DNA of 64,000 nt from Enterocloster bolteae (GTDB lineage: Bacteria; Bacillota; Clostridia; Lachnospirales; Lachnospiraceae). The DNA is taken from contig NZ_CP022464.2 of assembly GCF_002234575.2 (NCBI RefSeq), positions 1,798,001 through 1,862,000 of the forward strand, read 5' to 3'. Both the position numbers and the translations under genes were made by a program. Each line of letters begins with the position of its first letter. Positions within the stretch are counted from its first letter, which is position 1. Shown piece after piece: positions 8,457 through 16,696 of this stretch. The notes under the pieces were generated by a model that saw nothing but the letters and a program-made list of their open reading frames with translations, was not told where the DNA came from and did no database searches.

Positions 8457-9521
8457 ATGAAACTGGCAAAATCTAAGAAAAAAATCATAGGGGCGGCGGC
8501 AGCCGTTATTTTGTGCGCCATTGTCCTGGTGCTCATCTTTGGTCATGTGACAGGGGATGACCTGTTATTTAAGAATAAGAAAAATCTGGTGGTACAGTCT
8601 TATGTGACCATGGATGAGAGCAATATTAACGCTCTGACCGGGGGACAGATTAAGGATGTCCTGGTGGAGGAAGGGGACCTGGTGACCAAAGGCCAGGAGC
8701 TGGTCCGTCTGGACAGTGATACCCTGATGGCCCAGAGAGAACAGGCCCAGGCAGCTCTGGCCCAGGCCCAGGCAGCTTACCAGAGCCTGTTAAACGGCGC
8801 CACAGAGGAACAGATGAAACAGCTGCAGCTGGCGGTCCAGATTGCCCAGGCAAACCTGGAAAATGCCCAGGCTGCCTACACAAGAATGGACGCGGATTAT
8901 CAGAGGACCTTGGCGCTGGTTCCCGCAGGAGCCGTGTCCCAGTCCTCTGTGGATGCCCAGAAGGCAGCCCTGGCTTCTGCCAAGGCAGCCCTGGACAGCT
9001 CGCGCTCCAATCTGGAGATTTCCCAGAGCAAGCTTTCCGAAGCCCAAAACGGAGCAACGCCGGAACAGATTGCCCAGGCCCAGGCCGGAGTGGACCAGGC
9101 CAAGGCGGCCCTGAAACAGATAGACACCACCCTGGATAAATGTGTCCTTACCTCACCTGTGGACGGTCTGGTGACAACGGTTAATGTCAAGTCCGGTGAT
9201 GTGGTGTCTTCCGGACTTCCCTCCGTGGTGGTTGCTGACATTTATACCCCGTATATCACTTGTGATGTGGATGAAATGAAGCTTCCGCGGGTAAAACTGG
9301 ACCAGGAGGTGGATATCTCCCTGGCAGCCCTGGGAAAGGATACATATAAGGGGAAAGTGGTGCGAATCAATAAGGAAGCGGATTTTGCCACCAAGAAAGC
9401 GTCCAATGAAGCTGACTGGGATATCCTGACCTACGGAATCAAGGTAACCTTTGAGAACCTGACTGGACTGCAGGATGAACTGCGTTCCGGTATGACAGCC
9501 TATGTTGACTTTGGAAAGTGA
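8457..9521 (+). CDS. HlyD-type efflux adaptor (membrane fusion protein)
   Basis: 354 aa. One N-terminal membrane helix (about residues 10-30) is followed by a biotinyl-lipoyl-like half motif (GGQIKDVLVEEGDLVTKGQ). A long Ala/Gln-rich coiled coil (about 85-200) comes next, then the second lipoyl half (SPVDGLVTTVNVKSGDVV) and a beta-barrel domain. This is the standard HlyD/EmrA arrangement. In a Gram-positive cell it would extend out from the membrane into the wall. It sits five bases after marR and just before two ABC-2 permeases, so it is probably part of one export complex. Confidence 0.88.
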   Translation: MKLAKSKKKIIGAAAAVILCAIVLVLIFGHVTGDDLLFKNKKNLVVQSYVTMDESNINALTGGQIKDVLVEEGDLVTKGQELVRLDSDTLMAQREQAQAALAQAQAAYQSLLNGATEEQMKQLQLAVQIAQANLENAQAAYTRMDADYQRTLALVPAGAVSQSSVDAQKAALASAKAALDSSRSNLEISQSKLSEAQNGATPEQIAQAQAGVDQAKAALKQIDTTLDKCVLTSPVDGLVTTVNVKSGDVVSSGLPSVVVADIYTPYITCDVDEMKLPRVKLDQEVDISLAALGKDTYKGKVVRINKEADFATKKASNEADWDILTYGIKVTFENLTGLQDELRSGMTAYVDFGK

Positions 9522-9532
9522 TGTGATGGTAT

Positions 9533-10693
9533 ATGAGAGAATGGATGAAACAGGCTGGGAGCCTGGCATCTTCTATGAAAAAACGGTACATAACGATTCC
9601 CATGCTGATTCTTCTTCTGGTACCTACCATCCTGAGTCTGCTTATGGGCGCGGAGTTCGTGCATCTGCCTTTTCAGAAGGTACCCACGATTATTGTGAAC
9701 CATGATCACTCTGAAACAGTCCAGAGCCTGATTCAGATGATTTCGGATAACAGGACATTTGACGTCATTGCGTGTACGGATGAGGAGGATGACCTGAAGG
9801 AAGCATTTTACTATAATAAGGCACTGGCAGGCATTGTGATTCCGGAGCATTTTTCAGAGGATCTGTTAAATGGCAGGGAAGCCAAAATCATGATTTTTAA
9901 CGACGGCGCCCTGTCAACAGTTGCCAGCGGCATGAGGGGTACCATAGCCGAAGCCCTGGGGACCATTAAGAGCGGATATATGCTGAAGCTGGCAGAGGGA
10001 AAGGGCATACCGCCCCAGGCAGCCATGAACCTGATTGCACCTATGGGATATGTGACAAAGGCCATCAGCAATCCCTCCAAGAATGTGGCATACATGATGA
10101 TGGAGGGCATCCTCCTTACCATTGTGCAGATTGGAGCCGGATGCGTGGGGGCCTGCGTGTGCGAGAGGGGAAGCTTTGGAAGGCTGATGAAAAAGGCCGG
10201 ATTTATCACCGGTATTGCCTGTGTCTCGGCCCTGGGCTGTATAGTGACCCAGACCCTGTGTTTTGGATTTCCCTACAAGAGTTCGCCCTGGGCCGGCATA
10301 CTGATGACGGTTTTCACCTGCTTCGGCATTACCCTTTTTGGAATACTCCAGAACCTGGGTACCGGAGGAAACTGCGAGGAGGCAGTGCAGAAATGCAGCA
10401 TCATAAGTTTTACCATGCTGTTGGCCGGTTACACATTTCCGGTTATCTCCATGCCATGGCCCTGTAAGTTTCTTACCTGGTTCATGCCCAATACCCATTA
10501 TATTGTGCCGTTCAGGGACATGGCCCTGGTGGAGCGCAGCTTTCTGAGTGAGGCCCACCATGTTCTGTGGCTTATGGGCTTCTGCGCGGTGATGGTGCTT
10601 GCAGTGGCAAAGAAATTCAGGGATGCCGGGGCAGAGCCGGGAAAAACGCCCGCAGATGGTCCCCGGACGGAAAACGGGGTGGCCGGCATATGA
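9533..10693 (+). CDS. ABC-2-type transporter permease (first of two)
   Basis: 386 aa with the ABC-2 membrane layout: one helix near the N-terminus (about residues 20-40), a large external domain of about 150 residues, then about five helices in the C-terminal half. The external part has the family's 'DEEDDLKEAFYYNKALAGIVIPEHFSEDL' region. A ribosome site GGAAAGTGATG precedes ATG 9533. It overlaps the next permease by four bases (ATGA). It is probably one half of a heterodimeric exporter channel working with the HlyD-type adaptor. No ATPase gene lies in the operon. Confidence 0.85.
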   Translation: MREWMKQAGSLASSMKKRYITIPMLILLLVPTILSLLMGAEFVHLPFQKVPTIIVNHDHSETVQSLIQMISDNRTFDVIACTDEEDDLKEAFYYNKALAGIVIPEHFSEDLLNGREAKIMIFNDGALSTVASGMRGTIAEALGTIKSGYMLKLAEGKGIPPQAAMNLIAPMGYVTKAISNPSKNVAYMMMEGILLTIVQIGAGCVGACVCERGSFGRLMKKAGFITGIACVSALGCIVTQTLCFGFPYKSSPWAGILMTVFTCFGITLFGILQNLGTGGNCEEAVQKCSIISFTMLLAGYTFPVISMPWPCKFLTWFMPNTHYIVPFRDMALVERSFLSEAHHVLWLMGFCAVMVLAVAKKFRDAGAEPGKTPADGPRTENGVAGI

Positions 10694-11838
10694 TAAGCAG
10701 GATATGGAAGGAAGAAAAAAACACGGTCATCGGTCTGTTTATTTCCGTGCTGGCCGGTATGCTCCTGATTACTACCATCTGGAAAAATGATTACACAGAG
10801 GATATTCCCTTTGGAATCCTGGATGAGGACCGGTCCTCCTTGTCCCAGTCCATTGTGAAGCAGTTTGGCATCAATCCCTCTCTGGATATTGTATATTATG
10901 CGGATTCGGAGCAGGATCTGAAACAGGCCATCCTGGATAAGAAGATTGAGGCCGGCGTCATGATACCTGAAAATTTCAGCCGGGATATGTCCCTGAAGAA
11001 ATCACCCCAGGCAGTGATATTTGCGGACTGTTCCAACATCATCACCGGCGGCGGGGCAGTGGGGGCTGCATCATCCGTGCTGGGTACCATGAGCGCGGGA
11101 ATGCAGCTTAAGATGCTGGAGGGAAACAACTTTTACCCCTCGGCGGCCCAGACCAGTCTGGGTACATTTTCTTACGTGGACAGGACCTTGTATGAACCAC
11201 AGGGCGATTACATCAGGAAAATGAGCTATCTGCTGGTTCCCGCCATCACCATGCAGACCTTTCTCATCTCATTTTTTATTCCGCTCATGATACGAAAAAG
11301 GAAAGCTCTGGCAGCGGCTACCCCGGAAAAGCGGAGGGAGGAATTAAAAGACGGAATCATCAGGACGGCCGTGGTGGCGGGCGGCGCGGTGGCGGCCCAG
11401 TTCGTGGTGCTGTGTGTGGTGGGACTGTATAAGAATATTCCCCTGCGGGGGGAAATCGGGCTCTATCTGTTCAGCACCGTGCTTTTCATGCTGGCGGCCG
11501 TGGCCTTTGGCGTGATGCTGGGGTCATTTACCAAAAGGCTGGCCTGCTTTGCGCAGCTGTATATGATGTGCAGCAACCTGATTATATTTACCTCAGGGCT
11601 TATTTTCCCGTACTATCTGATGCCCAAATGGCTCAGCATTGCATCCAGGATATTTTCGCCCATTGCCAATATTGCCGTGGAACTGAAGGCTGTGAACCTG
11701 AAGGGAATCGGCTGGGACGCTGCCTGGCCCCAGCTGGCGGGAACCGCCCTGTATACCGTGTTCTGGCTGGCGGCAGGAGGCGCCATGTACGCTTGGAGCA
11801 TTAAAAAGGAGCGGAGGCTTGCAGGGGCGGCGGAGTAA
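10690..11838 (+). CDS. ABC-2-type transporter permease (second of two)
   Basis: 382 aa, a paralogue of the preceding gene with the same plan: N-terminal helix, external domain containing DSEQDLKQAILDKKIEAGVM, then five to six C-terminal helices. The start ATG 10690 overlaps the previous stop as ATGA, implying translational coupling. The frame is open further upstream, but that stretch lies within the first permease gene and lacks family similarity. It is the last gene of the marR operon, followed by two repeat tracts and a terminator. Confidence 0.85.
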   Translation: MISRIWKEEKNTVIGLFISVLAGMLLITTIWKNDYTEDIPFGILDEDRSSLSQSIVKQFGINPSLDIVYYADSEQDLKQAILDKKIEAGVMIPENFSRDMSLKKSPQAVIFADCSNIITGGGAVGAASSVLGTMSAGMQLKMLEGNNFYPSAAQTSLGTFSYVDRTLYEPQGDYIRKMSYLLVPAITMQTFLISFFIPLMIRKRKALAAATPEKRREELKDGIIRTAVVAGGAVAAQFVVLCVVGLYKNIPLRGEIGLYLFSTVLFMLAAVAFGVMLGSFTKRLACFAQLYMMCSNLIIFTSGLIFPYYLMPKWLSIASRIFSPIANIAVELKAVNLKGIGWDAAWPQLAGTALYTVFWLAAGGAMYAWSIKKERRLAGAAE

Positions 11839-11847
11839 GAGATGAGG

Positions 11848-11912
11848 CAAGGGAATGGAGTAGGAGATGGAGTAGGGGATGGAGTAAGAGACGGAATAAG
11901 AGACGGAGAAAA
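11848..11912. repeat. 12-bp tandem repeat after permease gene
   Basis: About five imperfect copies of GATGGAGTAGGA begin ten bases after the stop codon. Confidence 0.75.
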
Positions 11913-11944
11913 AGGGGCGGCAGTGAAATGTGTGGCAGTAATAT

Positions 11945-12108
11945 GAATAAAATAGAAGATATAAAACAGAAGGTATAAAGCAGAAGGTATAAAGCAGAAG
12001 GTATGAAACAGGGGGTATGAAACAGAGGGTATGAAACAGAGAGTATGAAACAGGGGGTATGAAACAGAAGATATAAAACAAAAGGTATAAAGCAGAAGGA
12101 ATTAAAGA
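11945..12108. repeat. 14-bp tandem repeat after permease gene
   Basis: About eleven copies of GGTATRAARCAGRR (R = purine) fill most of the 389-base gap before the MATE gene. The differences between copies are nearly all A/G transitions. No credible coding frame is seen here. Confidence 0.85.
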
Positions 12109-12145
12109 GAAACAGATAGAAAAATCCACAAAAATCATGTATGAT

Positions 12146-12185
12146 AGAGAGAGCGGCTTCGGTATTGACTGCTTTCTCTTTTTTG
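12146..12185 (+). terminator. Probable terminator of the marR/ABC-2 operon
   Basis: Stem AGAGAGAGCGG / CTGCTTTCTCT (11 pairs, two of them G-T) followed by a run of Ts. Confidence 0.7.
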
Positions 12186-12227
12186 TAATGGTCTTATATT
12201 CCAAGGCACAGGGAGGGGCGGTCACCA

Positions 12228-13607
12228 ATGATTGGGGAATGGGGTGGTGTCTTGCAAAGCGCTAATACGGATATGATTGACGGCAGTATCTTTCAGTCTA
12301 TTTTCTGGTTTTCAATCCCTCTTTTGATAGGGAATTTTTTCCAGCAGTTGTACAATACAGTGGATTCCTATGTGGTAGGAAATTTTGTCAATACCAACGC
12401 CCTGGCGGCGGTGGGGGCTTCGACCCCGGTCATCAATATGCTGGTGGGGTTCTTCATGGGCCTGTCCACCGGCGCGGGAGTGGTGATTTCCCAATACTTC
12501 GGGGCCAGACAGGGTGAGGCTATGAGCCGGGCGGTTCACAGCGCCATGGCCCTTACGGGGCTGTTGAGCATAGTGTTTACCGGGCTGGGACTGCTGTATA
12601 CAGGACCCCTTCTCAGGGCAATCGGGGTGCCGGAGGACGTCCTTCCCCATTCTTCTCTATATCTGATGATTTATTTCTGTGGAATCACATTCTCACTTTT
12701 CTACAATATGGGATCAGGCATACTGCGCGCGGTGGGGGACTCCAGGCATCCCCTGCTCTATCTGGCAGTGGCCAGTATCGTGAATATCATCCTGGATTTC
12801 ACCTTTGTGTGCGGGTTTCACATGGGCATTGCAGGCGTGGCCATTGCCACCATCATGGCCCAGGCAGTGAGCTCATTCATGGTCATGCACAAGCTGATGC
12901 ATACCCGTGAGGATTACAAGGTGGAAATCCGCAAGATACGGTTCCACAAGAAAATGATCCGCAAAATCATTGCCTTTGGCTTTCCGGCTGCCTGTCAGCA
13001 GAGCATCACCTCATTTTCCAACGTGGTGGTGCAGTCCTATATCAACCGGTTCGGAACGGCTGCCATGGCCGGATATTCCGCTACCCTGAGGATTGACGGA
13101 TTTCTCCAGCTGCCCCTTCAGAGCTTTAATATGGCTATCACCACTTTTGTGGGACAGAACATCGGAGCACGCAAGTATAAACGGGTGAAGAAGGGAATAT
13201 TTGCCGCCTGGGTTATGAGTTCCCTGATTATTCTGGCAGGTTCAGTGGGAATGTATTTCGGAGCGCCCCTGTTAATCAGCGTGTTTACCAATGATCCCCA
13301 GGTAATTGGGAACGGAAGCAGTATGCTTCGCATTTTCTCCAGAGCATATATTGTGATGCCCGTGATCCAGGTACTAAACGGCGCCCTGCGCGGCGCGGGA
13401 CTTTCCAAGGTCCCCATGTTCTTCATGCTGGGCAGCTTCGTGGTTCTGAGACAGATTTACCTGCTTGTGGCAGTGCCCATGACTCACAGTTTGATGGTGG
13501 TCATGGCGGGGTGGCCCATTACCTGGGTCATCTGCGCGGCAGGTATGTTCCTGTACTATGTCAAAGCGGACTGGCTGCCTAAGGAGGCCGGGCCGGAGGG
13601 GGAATAA
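12228..13607 (+). CDS. MATE-family multidrug/sodium antiporter
   Basis: 459 aa with about twelve hydrophobic helices in two six-helix halves. Family motifs are visible, for example the N-terminal FQQLYNTVDSYVVGNFV and VVQSYINRFGTAAMAGYSAT in the second half. It is expected to export cationic compounds in exchange for Na+ or H+; the substrate is unknown. The start at 12228 follows GGGAGGGG, and an in-frame ATG at 12273 is an alternative that trims fifteen poorly conserved residues. It forms a single-gene unit followed by a 13-bp repeat tract and a terminator. Confidence 0.9.
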   Translation: MIGEWGGVLQSANTDMIDGSIFQSIFWFSIPLLIGNFFQQLYNTVDSYVVGNFVNTNALAAVGASTPVINMLVGFFMGLSTGAGVVISQYFGARQGEAMSRAVHSAMALTGLLSIVFTGLGLLYTGPLLRAIGVPEDVLPHSSLYLMIYFCGITFSLFYNMGSGILRAVGDSRHPLLYLAVASIVNIILDFTFVCGFHMGIAGVAIATIMAQAVSSFMVMHKLMHTREDYKVEIRKIRFHKKMIRKIIAFGFPAACQQSITSFSNVVVQSYINRFGTAAMAGYSATLRIDGFLQLPLQSFNMAITTFVGQNIGARKYKRVKKGIFAAWVMSSLIILAGSVGMYFGAPLLISVFTNDPQVIGNGSSMLRIFSRAYIVMPVIQVLNGALRGAGLSKVPMFFMLGSFVVLRQIYLLVAVPMTHSLMVVMAGWPITWVICAAGMFLYYVKADWLPKEAGPEGE

Positions 13608-13617
13608 TGCTTCCGGT

Positions 13618-13730
13618 TAAGGATGTTGGTCAATGCTTCCGGTTAATGCTTCCGGTTAATGCTTCCGGTTAATGCTTCCGGTTAATGTTTTCGGTTAATG
13701 CTTCCAGTTAATGCTTCCAGGAAATCATAC
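13618..13730. repeat. 13-bp tandem repeat after MATE gene
   Basis: About seven copies of ATGCTTCCGGTTA. The first four are almost perfect and later ones decay (TTTTCGGTTA, CTTCCAGTTA). The run ends shortly before the terminator. Confidence 0.85.
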
Positions 13731-13762
13731 CAGGTAATGCTGCATAGTTATGGTCCGGTAAG

Positions 13763-13794
13763 GCCGCCGCTCAGTAAAAAAGCGGCGGCTTTTC
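13763..13794 (+). terminator. Terminator of MATE gene
   Basis: Perfect nine-base stem GCCGCCGCT / AGCGGCGGC followed by TTTT. Confidence 0.9.
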
Positions 13795-13831
13795 AGTATT
13801 TACGCGCAATAAAAGGCGAAAAAATCAAAAT

Positions 13832-13848
13832 ATGAAACATTTTTTCAT
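13832..13848. promoter_or_regulatory. Candidate RpiR/MurR operator
   Basis: The palindrome ATGAAA-CATTT-TTTCAT lies just upstream of the -35 box of the MurNAc operon. TGAAA...TTTCA half-sites are typical of RpiR-family operators (family knowledge). Confidence 0.6.
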
Positions 13849-13863
13849 TAAAATCAGATAATA

Positions 13864-13891
13864 TTGACAAAAGTGTTTAAAAGAGTAATAT
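13864..13891 (+). promoter_or_regulatory. Promoter of the MurNAc operon
   Basis: TTGACA (13864-13869), 16-base spacer, TAATAT (13886-13891). It lies 22 bases before the regulator's start codon. Confidence 0.75.
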
Positions 13892-13913
13892 AAAGTCATA
13901 GGAAGGAACCAAT

Positions 13914-14783
13914 ATGAAAAGTGTACTTGTCAGGATACAGGAATATTCAGCGCAGGCCAGCGGGGCTGAGAAGGGGGTCCTCAGATTTTTAAGGGAAAAT
14001 CCTGAGGAAGCCGCAGGATACAGTATAAAGCAGCTGGCAGATAAAACATTTTCCTCAGCGGCAACCATTGTCCGCCTGTGCAGGAAGATGGGATTTGACG
14101 GTTATAAGGAGCTGCAGAAATCCCTGTTATATGAGTCAGCCCTGCGCAGGGAGAGTACGCGGCCCATGGAGCAGGAGATAAAAAAGGACGACAGCCTGGA
14201 GGAACTGGTGAACAAGGTGACCTATAAGAACATAGTGTCTCTTGACAATACCAGGAAGCTTGTGGACCTGGATATCCTGAATCAATGTGTGGAGCTGCTG
14301 GACAGGAGCCAGACCGTGTATCTGTTCGGAATTGGTTCTTCCCTGCTGGTGGCCAGGGACATGTATCTGAAGCTTCTCAGGGTCAACAAGGCATGTGTGA
14401 TTTGTGATGACTGGCATGCCCAGCTCCTGCAGGCCAGAAACATCCGAAGCTGCGACCTGGCTCTGATCGTCAGCTATTCCGGTCTTACTGAGGAAATGAT
14501 AACATGTGCCAGGGAGGCCAGGCTGAGGGAGGCGCCGGTCATCACCATATCCAGGTTTGAGCAGTCGCCTCTGGTCCGTCTGGCTGATTATAACCTGGCA
14601 GTGGCTGCAACGGAACTGATATTCAGGAGCGGGGCCATGTCATCCAGAATATCCCAGCTGAACATGATAGATATTCTGTATACGGCTTATGTGCACAAGC
14701 GGTATGACGAGTGTATGGAGCAGTTCAGAAAGACCCATATAGCTAAATCCGAGGGACCGGAGGAAAACCAAAACGCATTGTAA
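13914..14783 (+). CDS. RpiR/MurR-family regulator with SIS domain
   Basis: 289 aa. The N-terminal HTH_6 domain (about 1-75) contains SIKQLADKTFSSAATIVRLC. The C-terminal SIS sugar-phosphate-binding domain (about 125-260) contains the glycine/serine loop YLFGIGSSLLVARD and VSYSGLTEEM. The neighbours murQ and an EIIBC permease suggest that it senses MurNAc-6-phosphate and controls this operon, as MurR does in E. coli (inference by context). The start follows GGAAGGA. It is 14 bases from murQ. Confidence 0.88.
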   Translation: MKSVLVRIQEYSAQASGAEKGVLRFLRENPEEAAGYSIKQLADKTFSSAATIVRLCRKMGFDGYKELQKSLLYESALRRESTRPMEQEIKKDDSLEELVNKVTYKNIVSLDNTRKLVDLDILNQCVELLDRSQTVYLFGIGSSLLVARDMYLKLLRVNKACVICDDWHAQLLQARNIRSCDLALIVSYSGLTEEMITCAREARLREAPVITISRFEQSPLVRLADYNLAVAATELIFRSGAMSSRISQLNMIDILYTAYVHKRYDECMEQFRKTHIAKSEGPEENQNAL

Positions 14784-14797
14784 GGGGAGGAAACACC

Positions 14798-15697
14798 ATG
14801 ATAGATTTGTCAGTGTTGGTAACAGAAAGCAGGAATAAGGAGACCATGGGGCTGGACCAGATGACACCCCTGGAAATTGTTACCGTTATGAACCGGGAGG
14901 ACGGGAAGGCAGTGGAGGCAATAGGGGAGGTTCTGCCCCAGATTGCCCAGGCCATTGCCTGGTGTACGGACAGTCTGAAACAAAAGGGAAGGATCATCTA
15001 TATAGGAGCAGGTACCAGCGGAAGGCTGGGAGTGCTGGATGCGGTGGAATGTCCTCCCACCTTCGGGGTGTCGCCGGACGTGGTGGTGGGCCTGATGGCG
15101 GGCGGCACCCCTGCCTTTGTCAGGGCAGTGGAGGGAGCAGAGGACAGCCAGACCATGGGGGAGGAAGACCTGAAAGAGATTCATCTGTCCCCGGCAGATA
15201 TCGTCATCGGGCTGGCTGCCAGCGGAAGGACGCCTTATGTGATATACGGCCTCAGGTATGCCAAAAAGATTGGATGCAGAACAGTGGCCGTGTCCTGCAA
15301 CCGGGATTCTGAGATAGGAAAGGAGGCAGACCTTGCCATTGAACCGGTACCGGGACCCGAGGTCCTTACGGGTTCCACCAGGCTGAAGGCCGGAACCGTC
15401 CAGAAGATGGTTCTGAATATGATATCCACAGGAAGCATGGTGGGTATCGGCAAGGTTTACCAGAACCTGATGGTGGATGTTGTGCAGACAAATATGAAGC
15501 TGATAACTAGGGCGGAAAATATTGTCATGACAGCCACGGGATGCACCAGGGAAGAAGCCAGGGACAGTCTGGAGGAGGCGGAGGGAAGCGTAAAGCTGGC
15601 AATCACCATGATTCTGCTGCAGTGCGGTGCAAAATCCGCAAAGACAAGATTAAATCGAGCTGGGGGGTATGTTCGTAATGCAATACAGGACGTATAA
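14798..15697 (+). CDS. murQ: N-acetylmuramic acid 6-phosphate etherase
   Basis: 299 aa, full family length. It cleaves the D-lactyl ether of MurNAc-6-P to give GlcNAc-6-P and D-lactate in the cytoplasm. SIS-domain motifs are clear: YIGAGTSGRLGVLDAVECPP near residue 68 and IGLAASGRTPYVI near 138; LKAGTVQKMVLNMIST near 196 is the conserved helix. It is preceded by GGGGAGGAAAC. It sits between the MurR-like regulator and a MurNAc-type PTS, completing a muropeptide-sugar salvage operon. No MurNAc-releasing hydrolase is next to it. Confidence 0.95.
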   Translation: MIDLSVLVTESRNKETMGLDQMTPLEIVTVMNREDGKAVEAIGEVLPQIAQAIAWCTDSLKQKGRIIYIGAGTSGRLGVLDAVECPPTFGVSPDVVVGLMAGGTPAFVRAVEGAEDSQTMGEEDLKEIHLSPADIVIGLAASGRTPYVIYGLRYAKKIGCRTVAVSCNRDSEIGKEADLAIEPVPGPEVLTGSTRLKAGTVQKMVLNMISTGSMVGIGKVYQNLMVDVVQTNMKLITRAENIVMTATGCTREEARDSLEEAEGSVKLAITMILLQCGAKSAKTRLNRAGGYVRNAIQDV

Positions 15698-16664
15698 GGA
15701 AACCATGCTGCCGCAGATGGTGCGGCTGTGGAAAGAGGAAGCAGTGCGTATCCGGTATAAGGCCTATGATTCACCGGAAGAATGGAAGGCAGAGCTTTTG
15801 GATAAACCGGATTTTGACCCCGAGGGATGCATTCTGGCCTTTACGGATTCCGGCAGCCTGGCAGGGTTTGCAGCGGCAATCAGCCAGAAGGAATTCCTGC
15901 CGGGACAAAACCGGGACAATACGCCGGGCTATATATTCCTTCTGGTGGTAAAAGAGGAATATGAAGGCAGAGGTGTGGGGAGCAGCCTTTTGGAAAAAGC
16001 GGAAGCATTTCTGAAGGGCCAGGGAAAACATGAAATAAGAATCAGCCACAAATGCCCTATTAAAATGTCCTGGTACATAGACCGGGAGGGCCATGAGCAC
16101 AACAAGGCGCCGGGAATCAGGACAGATTCCCCGGGATATATATTTTTTCAGAGAAGGGGGTATGAGCTGGTCCAAAAAGAGGTTTCTTATTACCTGGAAC
16201 TGGAAAAATTTTACATTCCGGCAGATGTACAGAAACACATCATGGAGCTGGAGTCGGAGGGAATCAGAGTTGCCTGGTTTGACAGTGCCGGGAATTTTGG
16301 ATATGAGGAAATGTTTGAGCGTCTGAAGGACCAGTCGTTCCTGAAAAAATTCCGGGACGGAATCCGGGAACATAAGAAGATTCTCATAGTGGAGGACAGG
16401 GACGGCAGGGTGATGGGCACAGCCGGAACCGTGTATCCGGAGAAAAACGGGCGGGGTTTCTTTTCGGCACTGGCAGTGGACCCGGCTGACGGGGGAAGGG
16501 GAATCGGCAATGTACTGTTCTTCAGCCTGTGTCAGGAGCTTAAGAACATGGGAGCGGAGTACATGACGATTTTTGTGACGGAAACCAATTTTGCCAGAAG
16601 GATTTATGAGAAGGCAGGTTTTTCAGCGGTACAGGAGTGGGCGATACTAAAAAAGACGGTATGA
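15678..16664 (+). CDS. Tandem GNAT-type acetyltransferase in the MurNAc operon
   Basis: About 328 aa with two GNAT-like halves. The first (about 1-155) contains EEYEGRGVGSSLLEKA, a textbook acetyl-CoA loop. The second (about 200-328) contains ALAVDPADGGRGIGNVLFF and ends in NFARRIYEKAGF. It overlaps murQ by 20 bases, so it is co-translated with it. Start 15678 is chosen because GGGGGG lies about ten bases before it; an in-frame ATG at 15669 is too close. The substrate is unknown, and its place suggests an amino sugar or muropeptide (inference). Confidence 0.8.
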   Translation: MQYRTYKETMLPQMVRLWKEEAVRIRYKAYDSPEEWKAELLDKPDFDPEGCILAFTDSGSLAGFAAAISQKEFLPGQNRDNTPGYIFLLVVKEEYEGRGVGSSLLEKAEAFLKGQGKHEIRISHKCPIKMSWYIDREGHEHNKAPGIRTDSPGYIFFQRRGYELVQKEVSYYLELEKFYIPADVQKHIMELESEGIRVAWFDSAGNFGYEEMFERLKDQSFLKKFRDGIREHKKILIVEDRDGRVMGTAGTVYPEKNGRGFFSALAVDPADGGRGIGNVLFFSLCQELKNMGAEYMTIFVTETNFARRIYEKAGFSAVQEWAILKKTV

Positions 16665-16696
16665 CAGGCAAGAGATAAGAAAGGGGAAGGTATCTT

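Noticed and set aside
11945..12108. Possible CRISPR array
   Set aside because: The 14-bp units are contiguous, with no unique spacers; no cas genes are present anywhere in the window. The same holds for the other tracts.
11593..12228. Minus-strand open frame over the 14-bp repeat
   Set aside because: Its Ser/Phe/Leu/Tyr-rich repeats come only from reading the tandem tract; half overlaps a real permease gene.
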